8,393 nucleotides of DNA from Dethiosulfovibrio sp. (GTDB lineage Bacteria; Synergistota; Synergistia; Synergistales; Dethiosulfovibrionaceae), in contig JAQUTB010000055.1 in the NCBI GenBank assembly GCA_028709985.1, positions 1 through 8,393 on the forward strand, read 5' to 3'. The notes under the pieces were generated by a model, which ran no database searches, was not told the DNA's origin, and saw only the letters and a list, made by a program, of their open reading frames with translations. Of this stretch, positions 1 to 7,012 are shown piece by piece; the first letter of the stretch is position 1, and each line of letters opens with the position of its first letter. Made by a program: the position numbers and the translations under genes.

Positions 1-709
1 CGAGGTGGATAGGGCCATAGCCGCCTGCGACAGGGCAGGGGTGCTCTACATGGAGGTAAAACAGAATCGGTTAAACCCCACCATAGTTCTGCTTCGTCAG
101 GCCCTGGAAGCAGGCCGTTTTGGCCGGATCCACATGATAACCTCCAACGTCCTCTGGACCAGGCCCCAGGACTACTACGACATGGCCCCCTGGCGGGGAA
201 CCTGGGAGTTTGACGGAGGATGCCTCGCCAACCAGGCCGCCCACTACGTGGACATGGTCCAGTGGATGGGAGGGGCGGTTGAACAGGTATACTCCCTGTC
301 CTCGACCCTCGGCAGACGGATAGAGGCGGAGGACACCATCACGGTAGGACTCAGGTTCAGAAACGGAGCCATAGGGAACATAAACGTATCGGTGCTGACC
401 TACCCCAGAAACCTGGAGGGAAGCATCACCATAATGGGAGACAGGGGAACCGCAAAGATAGGCGGCGTCGCCATGAACAAAGTGGAGATATGGGACTTCG
501 ATGCTCCTCACCAAATGGACGAGCAGCTTGGCTCGGTAAGCTACGACCCCAAAAGCGTCTACGGAGGGGGACACTACGTCCTGTACAGGGACCTTCCAAG
601 AATGCTTGAGGGAACGGGCAAGTCCTACGGCTTCGTGACCGCAAGAGAGGGAAGGAAGACCGTTGAGGTGTTGGAGAGGGCTTATGGGACCGATAAAAGT
701 CTGGGGTAA
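1..709 (+). CDS. Gfo/Idh/MocA-family sugar dehydrogenase, WbpB/WlbA-like (5' end cut by window)
   Basis: The reading frame is open to the left edge (GAG at 2-4 precedes the GTG at 5), so the true start is outside the window and GTG 5 is not a start. About 235 C-terminal residues are visible of a family usually about 320-350 long; the missing part is the NAD-binding Rossmann domain with the conserved EKP motif. Visible are a VKQNR stretch followed by N-P, a WTRPQDYYD segment, WRGTWEFDGG, and NQAAHYVD, whose His (codon 242-244) matches the conserved active-site His of the family. The C-terminal sheet carries NLEGSI and GTAKIGGV. This pattern is typical of WbpB/WlbA, which oxidises C3 of UDP-N-acetylglucosaminuronic acid on the way to 2,3-diacetamido uronic acids. 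Seventeen bases separate it from the flippase ATG. Family assignment is firm; the exact substrate is inferred and could be another NDP-sugar. Confidence 0.85.
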   Translation, partial: EVDRAIAACDRAGVLYMEVKQNRLNPTIVLLRQALEAGRFGRIHMITSNVLWTRPQDYYDMAPWRGTWEFDGGCLANQAAHYVDMVQWMGGAVEQVYSLSSTLGRRIEAEDTITVGLRFRNGAIGNINVSVLTYPRNLEGSITIMGDRGTAKIGGVAMNKVEIWDFDAPHQMDEQLGSVSYDPKSVYGGGHYVLYRDLPRMLEGTGKSYGFVTAREGRKTVEVLERAYGTDKSLG

Positions 710-726
710 TCGCTTTGGGGCACGGT

Positions 727-2055
727 ATGGGAGGTAGGTTTACTGGTGTTAGCAAGATAATATCCGGTATTTTAAAATCAAACCTATTTCGTTCTGCGGG
801 AACCTATGGCTTTTTCTCGTTGCTCAGTGTGGCGATCCCTTTCTTGCTGCTTCCGGTTATGACTAGGTATCTTACTCCCGATGACTACGGTATCGTCGCT
901 ATATTTGGGGTTATGGTCACTCTTGCAACCCCGTTTGTGGGGCTCAGTGCTCACGGTGCATACGGAAGAGCTTTTTTTGCCCCTGACCGGTTTGATGCCG
1001 ATATCTATATGGGGACGGTGGTATTTTTTGTCATCGCGACTGGGCTTGCTATGCAGGGGTTGTTTTATCTTTTTAGAGGATCTCTCAGTGACATTTTCTC
1101 TTTTCCTGCTTCCTGGATGTGGTCCGTTCCCCTAGTTGCATTGTCCTCCGTGATTGGACAGATAGTCCTGACTTCTTGGCAGGTCAGAGAAGCCCCAAAG
1201 CCCTATGGCTTCTTCCAAAACGGAAGGACCCTGTCGGAGTTGCTTGGAGCTCTGGGATTAGTCGTCCTTTTGGGTATGGGGTGGCAGGGCAGAATACTGT
1301 CAAAAACTGCTGTTTATGTCCTTTTCGCTATGCTTGGGGTTTGGGTTATGGTTAAAAATGATTGGCTGAGGCCTCGTTTTAACAGAGCCTATCTAGCACA
1401 TGCCCTGCGCTTTGGAATTCCTTTGATACCCCACGGTCTGGCTGGGATACTGAACACGACCATCGATAGGGTATTCATCACTCATATGGTGGGAATGGCG
1501 GACACGGGGTTATACACCGTCGGTTATCAGATAGGATCCATAATAGGCCTTTTAGCCACGGCGTTCAACCAGGCCTATGTCCCTTGGCTTTACAGGAAGC
1601 TAAACGTGGATTCCTATGGGGAAAAAATAAAGATAGTTCGTCTTACCTATGCTTACTTTATCATTATAATTTTTCTTGCTCTTTTCCTTGGGTTGATCGC
1701 TCCTGTCTTGATGGGATTTCTTGTCGGCAGGGAATTTCAGGAATCCGTCGTCTTTGTCGTGTGGATAGCGATGGGATACGCCTTTAGTGGGATGTACTAT
1801 ATGGTCGTGAACTATATTTTTTATGCCGAAAAAACCCGTGTTTTGGCCTTGGCGACTTTTCTTGGGGCTATGATAAACATCGTTTTGAATTATTTTTTTA
1901 TAAAACTAAACGGGGCTGTAGGAGCCGCTCAAGCCACCTCGTTAACCTACGTGCTGACTTTTCTCTTTGTGTGGTATGTCGCTTCAAAGGTCTACCCTAT
2001 GCCGTGGAAAGAGGCTCTAAAGACAACAAAACTGAAAGACGGTGAACACAGATGA
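727..2055 (+). CDS. Wzx-type polysaccharide/oligosaccharide flippase
   Basis: Integral membrane protein of about 442 residues, the usual size for Wzx/RfbX flippases of the MOP superfamily, which move undecaprenyl-diphosphate-linked glycan units across the inner membrane. It is almost wholly hydrophobic with roughly 12 membrane spans, beginning near a TYGFFSLL segment followed by a PVMTRYLTPDDYG loop. That aromatic/TRYLTP-type loop after helix 1 is common in the family. Later helices include FIIIIFLALFLGLIAP and a C-terminal pair ending at YVASKVYP. I chose ATG 727, with GGGG at 717-720 upstream; an in-frame TTG at 715 would add four residues and has GGGGT at 703-707, so it is an alternative. 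The stop overlaps the next start in ATGA. Its base composition is lower in GC than its neighbours (19 of 60 bases G/C in 1861-1920), and it uses many TTT/TTA-type codons, partly because of its hydrophobic content. The exported substrate cannot be read from sequence. Confidence 0.88.
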   Translation: MGGRFTGVSKIISGILKSNLFRSAGTYGFFSLLSVAIPFLLLPVMTRYLTPDDYGIVAIFGVMVTLATPFVGLSAHGAYGRAFFAPDRFDADIYMGTVVFFVIATGLAMQGLFYLFRGSLSDIFSFPASWMWSVPLVALSSVIGQIVLTSWQVREAPKPYGFFQNGRTLSELLGALGLVVLLGMGWQGRILSKTAVYVLFAMLGVWVMVKNDWLRPRFNRAYLAHALRFGIPLIPHGLAGILNTTIDRVFITHMVGMADTGLYTVGYQIGSIIGLLATAFNQAYVPWLYRKLNVDSYGEKIKIVRLTYAYFIIIIFLALFLGLIAPVLMGFLVGREFQESVVFVVWIAMGYAFSGMYYMVVNYIFYAEKTRVLALATFLGAMINIVLNYFFIKLNGAVGAAQATSLTYVLTFLFVWYVASKVYPMPWKEALKTTKLKDGEHR

Positions 2056-3020
2056 AAACCCTAGTGACCGGTGCAGGAGGCTTTATCGCCTCCCACCTCG
2101 TGGAAAAGCTGGTGGATCAGGGCCACGAGGTTCGTGCCTTCGTCCGCTACAACTCAAGCAACTCCTGGGGGTGGCTGGAGGACTCCCCCTGTAGGGACTC
2201 GATCGAGATGATATCCGGCGACATCCGAGACTACGACCTGGTTCAGGCGGCCCTTAAAGGCTGCGATACGGTCTACCACCTCGCCGCCCTCATAGGAATT
2301 CCCTATTCCTACGTCTCCCCTCTGGCCTACGTCCGAACCAACATAGAGGGAACCTACAACGTCCTTCAGGGGGCCAGGGAATACGGGGTGAAGGTTATCC
2401 ATACCTCCACCAGCGAGACCTACGGAACCGCCCAGTACGTCCCTATCGACGAGGATCATCCCATAAATCCTCAGTCTCCCTACGCCGCCAGCAAGGCCTC
2501 CGCCGACTTTTTGGCCCTGTCCTACCACCGATCCTTCGACCTTCCTGTGTCGGTGGTTAGGCCGTTCAACACCTACGGTCCCAGACAGTCCGCTCGGGCC
2601 ATTATCCCTACCGTCATATCCCAGATGCTGGACGGCAGGCAAAAGCTCTCTTTGGGCAACCTAAGCCCCACCAGAGACCTCACCTTCGTCTCCGACACAG
2701 TCTCAGGCTTTATCGCCGCCGCCTCTTCCGAGGGAACGGTGGGTAAAACCGTCAACCTCGGCACGGGGTACGAGATATCCATCGGCGATCTGGTGAGCAA
2801 AATCGCCGAAATTGTCGGCTGTCAGGTCGAGATAGTCTCCGACGAACAGCGTATTCGTCCCTCAAAAAGCGAGGTGGAGCGGCTATTGTCCAATCCGTCA
2901 AGAATGGAATCCCTCTCCGGCTGGAAGGCAGCCGTCTCCCTGGAGGAGGGGCTTAAAAAGACGGTGGAGTGGATGAAAGACCGCAAATCGCTCTATAAAA
3001 GCGACCTGTACAACGTCTAG
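2052..3020 (+). CDS. legB: LegB-type NDP-N-acetylglucosamine 4,6-dehydratase (legionaminic acid pathway)
   Basis: Extended short-chain dehydrogenase/reductase of 322 residues. It should convert GDP-GlcNAc (or the UDP form) to the 4-keto-6-deoxy sugar in the cytoplasm, the first committed step to legionaminic acid. Residues 6-15 form the dinucleotide site TGAGGFIASH, where the third glycine of GxxGxxG is Ala13, a tolerated variant. The LegB-like signature YNSSNSWGWLEDSP follows at about residue 38, then HLAALIGIPYSYV, the catalytic STSETYG, and YAASK with the active-site Tyr and Lys. RPFNTYGPRQSARAIIP and LGNLSPTRDLTFV are also characteristic of LegB rather than of dTDP-glucose dehydratases. 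ATG 2052 overlaps the flippase stop (ATGA) and has GGTGA at 2041-2045, six bases upstream. LegB is normally followed by the aminotransferase LegC, but here the epimerase comes next after 16 bases. Confidence 0.93.
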   Translation: MKTLVTGAGGFIASHLVEKLVDQGHEVRAFVRYNSSNSWGWLEDSPCRDSIEMISGDIRDYDLVQAALKGCDTVYHLAALIGIPYSYVSPLAYVRTNIEGTYNVLQGAREYGVKVIHTSTSETYGTAQYVPIDEDHPINPQSPYAASKASADFLALSYHRSFDLPVSVVRPFNTYGPRQSARAIIPTVISQMLDGRQKLSLGNLSPTRDLTFVSDTVSGFIAAASSEGTVGKTVNLGTGYEISIGDLVSKIAEIVGCQVEIVSDEQRIRPSKSEVERLLSNPSRMESLSGWKAAVSLEEGLKKTVEWMKDRKSLYKSDLYNV

Positions 3021-3036
3021 GCTCGGAGCGGCTGAC

Positions 3037-4212
3037 GTGACCTCTAAAAATAGAGCCCGCCGTAAAATAGCTGTAGTGACTGGAACTAGGGCGGAATACG
3101 GCCTGCTTTACTGGCTCATGAAGGAGATCCAGTCCGACCCAGACCTGGACCTCCAACTGATAGTCACCGGTGCTCATCTGTCGCCTGAATTTGGCCTTAC
3201 CTGGAGGGAGATCGAATCCGACGGCTTTTCCGTAGGCAGATCGGTGGAGATGCTCCTGTCGGGGGATTCTACAGTGGCGATAACCAAGTCCCTCGGGCTT
3301 GGCCTTATAGGCTTTGCCGAAGCCTTTAAGGAGCTGAGCCCCGACGTTGTTGTGATCCTGGGGGATAGATACGAGATGTTAGGGGTAGCGGCGGCGGCCA
3401 ACTTGGCCGGTATCCCCATAGCCCATATCCACGGAGGGGAGATAACCCTAGGGGCGTACGACGACTCTTTCCGTCACGCCATCACCAAGATGAGCTCTCT
3501 ACACTTCGTTGCCAACGAAATCTACAGGGACAGGGTCATCCAGATGGGAGAGTGTCCCGAATCGGTGTTCGTTGTTGGTCCCGCCTGTGCCGACTCTCTG
3601 TCGAGACAGGCCCTTCCGTCCAAAAAGGACCTGGAGGAATATCTTTCCATAGACCTGGGTAAGCCACTTATGGTCGTGACATACCATCCCGAGACCCGCT
3701 CGTCGCTCTCCTCGGAAGACCAGATCGAACGGTTGCTTCGTGCCCTTGGTCGGTTTAAAGGGGCCACCATGGTCTTTACCGGGGCCAACGCCGACACAGA
3801 TGGACGGATCATAAACGACCGCATAGCCCGTTTTTGTGCCGAGGACCCTAAAAGCAAGGTATTCGTACAGTCTCTTGGAAGAAAACGGTACTGGGGGATG
3901 TTGTCCATCGCTGACGTGGTGGTCGGCAACTCATCCAGCGGCGTAATAGAGGCTCCTTTAATAGGAATTCCGGTGGTGAACGTCGGGGAAAGACAGGCCG
4001 GTCGTATAAGGGACCCTCTGGTGATAGACTGCCCCTGCGATGAAGATGCGATAAAATCCTCGATAGGCCTGGCCCTGGATCGGGGCAGGGTGGATACCAA
4101 CGGTAGGGTAGAATTGCCCAGTCCCGCTGTGACCATGGCCAATCACCTTAGGACCTTCGAGTTCAAAACGCCGAAAGGTTTCTACGACATACCCTGGAGG
4201 GAGAGGATTTAA
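3037..4212 (+). CDS. legG: LegG/NeuC-type UDP(GDP)-sugar hydrolysing 2-epimerase
   Basis: A 391-residue member of the non-phosphorylating UDP-GlcNAc 2-epimerase family (GT-B fold) in its NeuC/LegG branch. It would hydrolyse the NDP-2,4-diacetamido-2,4,6-trideoxyglucose intermediate and invert C2 to release the free manno sugar for LegI. Motifs seen: GTRAEYGLL at 16-24, GDRYEM at 109-114, HIHGGE at 130-135, RHAITKMSSLHF at 146-157 (a NeuC-branch hallmark), YHPET at 216-220, GNSSSG at 297-302 with Glu305, and GERQAGR at 317-323. The GTG start at 3037 is supported by GGAG at 3025-3028 with eight-base spacing, and it begins just before the first strand of the fold. Its TAA overlaps the next ATG by one base (TAATG), suggesting translational coupling. 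NeuC of the sialic acid pathway is the alternative; the adjacent LegB argues for LegG. Confidence 0.92.
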   Translation: MTSKNRARRKIAVVTGTRAEYGLLYWLMKEIQSDPDLDLQLIVTGAHLSPEFGLTWREIESDGFSVGRSVEMLLSGDSTVAITKSLGLGLIGFAEAFKELSPDVVVILGDRYEMLGVAAAANLAGIPIAHIHGGEITLGAYDDSFRHAITKMSSLHFVANEIYRDRVIQMGECPESVFVVGPACADSLSRQALPSKKDLEEYLSIDLGKPLMVVTYHPETRSSLSSEDQIERLLRALGRFKGATMVFTGANADTDGRIINDRIARFCAEDPKSKVFVQSLGRKRYWGMLSIADVVVGNSSSGVIEAPLIGIPVVNVGERQAGRIRDPLVIDCPCDEDAIKSSIGLALDRGRVDTNGRVELPSPAVTMANHLRTFEFKTPKGFYDIPWRERI

Positions 4213-5276
4213 TGGCCGTCTACATAATCGCCGAAGCAGGCGTAAACCACAATGGATCTATGGACATGGCCCTGAAGCTTGTGGACGCCGCCGCCGAAGC
4301 TGGGGCGGACGCTGTGAAGTTTCAGACCTTCAAGGCTGAAAAACTGGTCAAAAGGGACGCTCCCAAGGCGGAGTATCAGATAAAAACCACCGGAGCGGGA
4401 GAATCCCAGTTCGAGATGCTTCGTCGGCTGGAGCTCTCCGAGGACGACCACCGAAGGATACAGGCAGCCTGTAAGGATAGAGGGATCGACTTTCTGTCCA
4501 CCCCTTTCGATCAGGACAGCCTGTCCTTTTTGGCGGACAATCTGGGCCTCAAAAAGATCAAGCTGGGATCCGGGGAGGTGACCAACGGTCCACTGCTCCT
4601 GAAGGCGGCTAAAGCGGACCTGTCGATTATCCTCTCCACCGGAATGAGCCTATTAGGGGAGGTGGAGATGGCCTTAGGCTGTCTGGCCTTCGGCTATATG
4701 GGCCTTGAAAATCCCTCAAAAGAGGGGTTTGTGGCGGCCTATTCGGACCCCGAGGGCCGTTCCATCTTGAGGGAGAAGGTGACGGTGCTGCACTGCACAT
4801 CCGAGTACCCCGCTCCTCTGGAGGACGTAAACCTGAACTGCATAGTGACCATGGGGAAGGCCCTGGGCCTCTCTGTGGGATATTCCGACCACACCCAGGG
4901 TATCTCGGTTCCCATCGCCGCTGTGGCCCTAGGGGCTACGGTGGTCGAGAAACACTTCACCTTGGATAAAAATCTGCCTGGGCCGGACCACAGGGCCTCT
5001 ATAGACCCAGATGAGATGGCCTCTATGGTGAAGGCCATAAGGGACGTGGAGCTGGCACTAGGGGACGGAACAAAAACGGTGACACCCAGCGAGAGGACGA
5101 ACCGGCTTACGGTCAGAAAAAGCCTTGCCTTCTCGTCGGACCTTCCCTACGGTTCGACCATAGAAGAGCGCCACCTGCTGCCTCTCCGCCCTGGGAATGG
5201 GGTTTCTCCCATGGAAATGTGGGATGTTCTGGGGCGAACCACGGTTAAGGACGTTAAAGCAGGAGACCTTCTCTAA
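4212..5276 (+). CDS. legI: LegI/NeuB-type nonulosonic acid synthase
   Basis: A 354-residue NeuB-family enzyme that condenses a 2-acetamido manno sugar with phosphoenolpyruvate to make a nine-carbon sialic-type acid, here probably N,N'-diacetyllegionaminic acid. The N-terminal TIM barrel (about 1-285) has AEAGVNHNG at 7-15, KFQTF at 36-40, STPFD at 96-100, LGSGE at 118-122, LHCTSEYP at 193-200, GYSDHT at 223-228 and EKHFT at 246-250. His227 and His248, 21 residues apart, match the metal-binding pair of NeuB. GPDH follows at 257-260. The C-terminal SAF/antifreeze-like domain (about 293-354) has RKSLAF and RPGNGVSP, where the Arg reaches the partner subunit's active site in NeuB. A purine-rich GGAGGGAGAGG at 4196-4206 is the ribosome site. 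LegI is favoured over NeuB or PseI by the LegB and LegG neighbours. Confidence 0.93.
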   Translation: MAVYIIAEAGVNHNGSMDMALKLVDAAAEAGADAVKFQTFKAEKLVKRDAPKAEYQIKTTGAGESQFEMLRRLELSEDDHRRIQAACKDRGIDFLSTPFDQDSLSFLADNLGLKKIKLGSGEVTNGPLLLKAAKADLSIILSTGMSLLGEVEMALGCLAFGYMGLENPSKEGFVAAYSDPEGRSILREKVTVLHCTSEYPAPLEDVNLNCIVTMGKALGLSVGYSDHTQGISVPIAAVALGATVVEKHFTLDKNLPGPDHRASIDPDEMASMVKAIRDVELALGDGTKTVTPSERTNRLTVRKSLAFSSDLPYGSTIEERHLLPLRPGNGVSPMEMWDVLGRTTVKDVKAGDLL

Positions 5277-5903
5277 GTGGGCTGGATAATATTAGGAGGA
5301 GGCGGCCACGGCTCTGTCATAGGGGATATCCTCTTGAGCGACGGCCACTCCGTTGAGGGCTTTACCGACATATCTCCCTCGCCCCCTCTTTTGGGCCGAA
5401 TCCCATATCTAGGGGATGATCTCGTCGTTTTAGGGATGGACCAACGGGACGTTTGTCTGGCTAACGGAATAGGGTCCGTAGGAGATCCCTCCTTGAGACG
5501 GAGGATATTCGAGGACTTTCAGGGCAAAGGCTATGATTTTCCGCCGGTAATATCTAAAAACGCCTATATATCGCCCTTTGCCTCCCTGGGACAGGGGACG
5601 GTGCTTTTCCCAGGAGCGATTATCCAGACGGCGGTTTCTCTCGGTGTAAACGTGATAATAAACACAGGAGCTGTCGTGGACCACGGATGTAAGATAGGAA
5701 ACCACGTTCATATCGCCCCTGGGGCGGTCCTGTCCGGCGACGTCATAGTAGGGGATCGCTCCCACATAGGGACCGGAGCGTCGGTGATACAGGGAATAGA
5801 GATAGGCGAAGGTACGATCGTTGCCGCTGGGGCCGTGGTCGTTAAGTCCGTCGGAGACGGAGAGACTGTTATGGGAGTTCCCGCAAGGAGGAGATTATTA
5901 TGA
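5277..5903 (+). CDS. NeuD/PglD/LegH-like sugar O- or N-acetyltransferase
   Basis: A 208-residue two-domain acyltransferase. Residues 7-12 (GGGGHG) open the small N-terminal Rossmann-like PglD_N domain that binds the sugar nucleotide. From about residue 93 a left-handed beta-helix of hexapeptide repeats runs to the end (ISPFASLGQG, VVDHGCKIG, VHIAPGAVLSG, HIGTGASVIQG). His136 in VVDHGC aligns with the catalytic His of PglD, preceded by an acidic residue. In this setting it most likely acts as LegH, acetylating the C4 amine of the NDP-4-amino-6-deoxy-GlcNAc intermediate with acetyl-CoA; a NeuD-like O-acetylation of the finished acid is the alternative. The GTG start abuts the legI stop with no spacer, and AGGAG at 5261-5265 lies within the end of legI. 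Its 3' end contains the strong ribosome site of the following gene and overlaps it in ATGA. Confidence 0.88.
   Translation: MGWIILGGGGHGSVIGDILLSDGHSVEGFTDISPSPPLLGRIPYLGDDLVVLGMDQRDVCLANGIGSVGDPSLRRRIFEDFQGKGYDFPPVISKNAYISPFASLGQGTVLFPGAIIQTAVSLGVNVIINTGAVVDHGCKIGNHVHIAPGAVLSGDVIVGDRSHIGTGASVIQGIEIGEGTIVAAGAVVVKSVGDGETVMGVPARRRLL
5885..5891 (+). promoter_or_regulatory. Strong Shine-Dalgarno site for the amidotransferase gene
   Basis: AAGGAGG inside the last codons of the acetyltransferase gene lies eight bases before ATG 5900. It fixes the start of the amidotransferase and is the strongest canonical ribosome site in the window next to the one at 8077. Confidence 0.8.
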
Positions 5904-7009
5904 GGTACTGCACAAGGTGTGTCATGCCTGATACTCGCCCAGGAATACTGTTCGACGAAGAGGAAGTCTGCTACGCTTGTCGTGCCTACGAGAGAAGGGC
6001 CTTAGTGGACTGGGACTCTCGGAAAAAAGAGTTTGAGGCTCTCTGCGATCGGCATAGGAACAAAGGAACCTCTGGCTATGACTGCATGATAGCCGTAAGC
6101 GGCGGTAAAGATAGTCACTTCCAGGTTCACGTCATGAAAGAGCTTATGGGCATGAACCCACTGCTGGTCTCGGTTGAGGATAACTTCCCCATGACCGAAG
6201 CTGGAAAGCACAACATAAGGAACATCTCCGAGGCCTTCGGCTGCGATATCATATCCATAAAACCGAATATCAAGGCACAGAAGATCCTTATGAGGAGGAT
6301 GTTCGAAAAATACGGCAAGCCGACTTGGTTTGTCGATAGGCTCATATACACCTACCCTCTCCATATGGCCGCTAAGTTCGGGGTATCGCTTTTAGTTTAC
6401 GGCGAAAACGTGAGCTACGAGTACGGTGGTCACGGTGCGGTAGAGACACCGTCGGCAAAAGAGCAGATAAAAAACGGTGTCGCCAGCGATATGCCTATGG
6501 AAGATCTCCTTGTCGATGGTATAACTGCTAAAGACCTGACCCTCTGCCAACCTCCTTCGGAGGAGGAGATGGAGGGGCTTGAGCCGATCTATCTGAGCTA
6601 CTTTATGCCCTGGAACAGCTACGCCAACTATCAGTATGCAAAATCGGTAGGATTCCACGATCTGACCCACGAGTGGGATAGAACCCACAACGTGGAGAAC
6701 TTCGACCAGGTGGACAGCAGGGCTTACACGGTCCATTATTGGCTTAAGTACCCTAAATTCGGCCACCAGGCTGCGACTGACTATACCTCCCGATTTATCC
6801 GGTATGGCCTTATGGACAGGGATCAGGCTGTTCGACTTGTAAAAGAAAGAGACCATAACCTCGACCCCTTGGCGATGAGGGACTTCTGTCAGTTCTGCGG
6901 CTACACCGAAAAGGAGTTTTGGGGGATAGTGGATAAATTCTTCAACCGGGATATATTTGAAAAGGATCTTTTCGGACGGTGGGTGCTCAAAAAGTCCCTG
7001 GAGAGATAG
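5900..7009 (+). CDS. N-acetyl sugar amidotransferase, PseA/WbpG/PtmG family
   Basis: A 369-residue protein of the N-acetyl sugar amidotransferase family, which uses ATP and ammonia (from glutamine) to change an acetamido group to an acetamidino group. An N-terminal zinc-type knuckle uses Cys4/Cys7 (CTRCVMPDTRPGI) and Cys24/Cys27 (CYAC). The PP-loop ATP site is SGGKDS at 67-72 and a GEN motif sits at 168-170. The C-terminal half contains a MPWNSY segment and a late CQFC pair at 330-333. Length matches the family. PseA acts in acetamidino-pseudaminic acid and PtmG in acetamidino-legionaminic acid formation in Campylobacter, whereas WbpG acts on a 2,3-diacetamido uronic acid in Pseudomonas together with HisH- and HisF-like partners. 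Position between the acetyltransferase and the ptmE-like gene favours the PtmG role, but the WbpB-like gene at the left edge leaves the WbpG role open. No glutaminase partner is visible here. Confidence 0.9.
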   Translation: MRYCTRCVMPDTRPGILFDEEEVCYACRAYERRALVDWDSRKKEFEALCDRHRNKGTSGYDCMIAVSGGKDSHFQVHVMKELMGMNPLLVSVEDNFPMTEAGKHNIRNISEAFGCDIISIKPNIKAQKILMRRMFEKYGKPTWFVDRLIYTYPLHMAAKFGVSLLVYGENVSYEYGGHGAVETPSAKEQIKNGVASDMPMEDLLVDGITAKDLTLCQPPSEEEMEGLEPIYLSYFMPWNSYANYQYAKSVGFHDLTHEWDRTHNVENFDQVDSRAYTVHYWLKYPKFGHQAATDYTSRFIRYGLMDRDQAVRLVKERDHNLDPLAMRDFCQFCGYTEKEFWGIVDKFFNRDIFEKDLFGRWVLKKSLER

Positions 7010-7012
7010 ACT

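Noticed and set aside
5..7. GTG as the start of the left-edge dehydrogenase
   Set aside because: The frame continues upstream (GAG at 2-4), no ribosome site is visible, and the family's N-terminal Rossmann domain would be missing. It is a truncation by the window edge.
71..574. 167-codon minus-strand open frame within the dehydrogenase gene
   Set aside because: Low-complexity Gly/Val/His-rich translation opposite a well-conserved Gfo/Idh/MocA gene; no family pattern.
1884..1906. TTGAAT and TATAAA in an AT-rich patch as a promoter for legB
   Set aside because: The spacing between the boxes is far too short, and the bases encode a flippase membrane helix.
2290..2306. Near-palindrome around GGAATTCC in legB as an operator
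   Set aside because: Short and imperfect, inside conserved coding sequence (IGIPYSYV region), with no second copy in a regulatory position.
3522..4142. 206-codon open frame on the minus strand
   Set aside because: It lies wholly inside the epimerase gene, whose protein has all family motifs. The minus-strand translation is Ser/Arg/Pro-rich with no recognisable domain.
5293..5306. AGGAGGAGG-like purine run as an internal ribosome site
   Set aside because: It encodes the conserved GGGGHG motif of the acetyltransferase and has no suitable downstream start codon in a sensible frame.
6392..6856. Minus-strand open frame opposite the amidotransferase gene
   Set aside because: It falls inside a conserved gene, with no domain or independent support.
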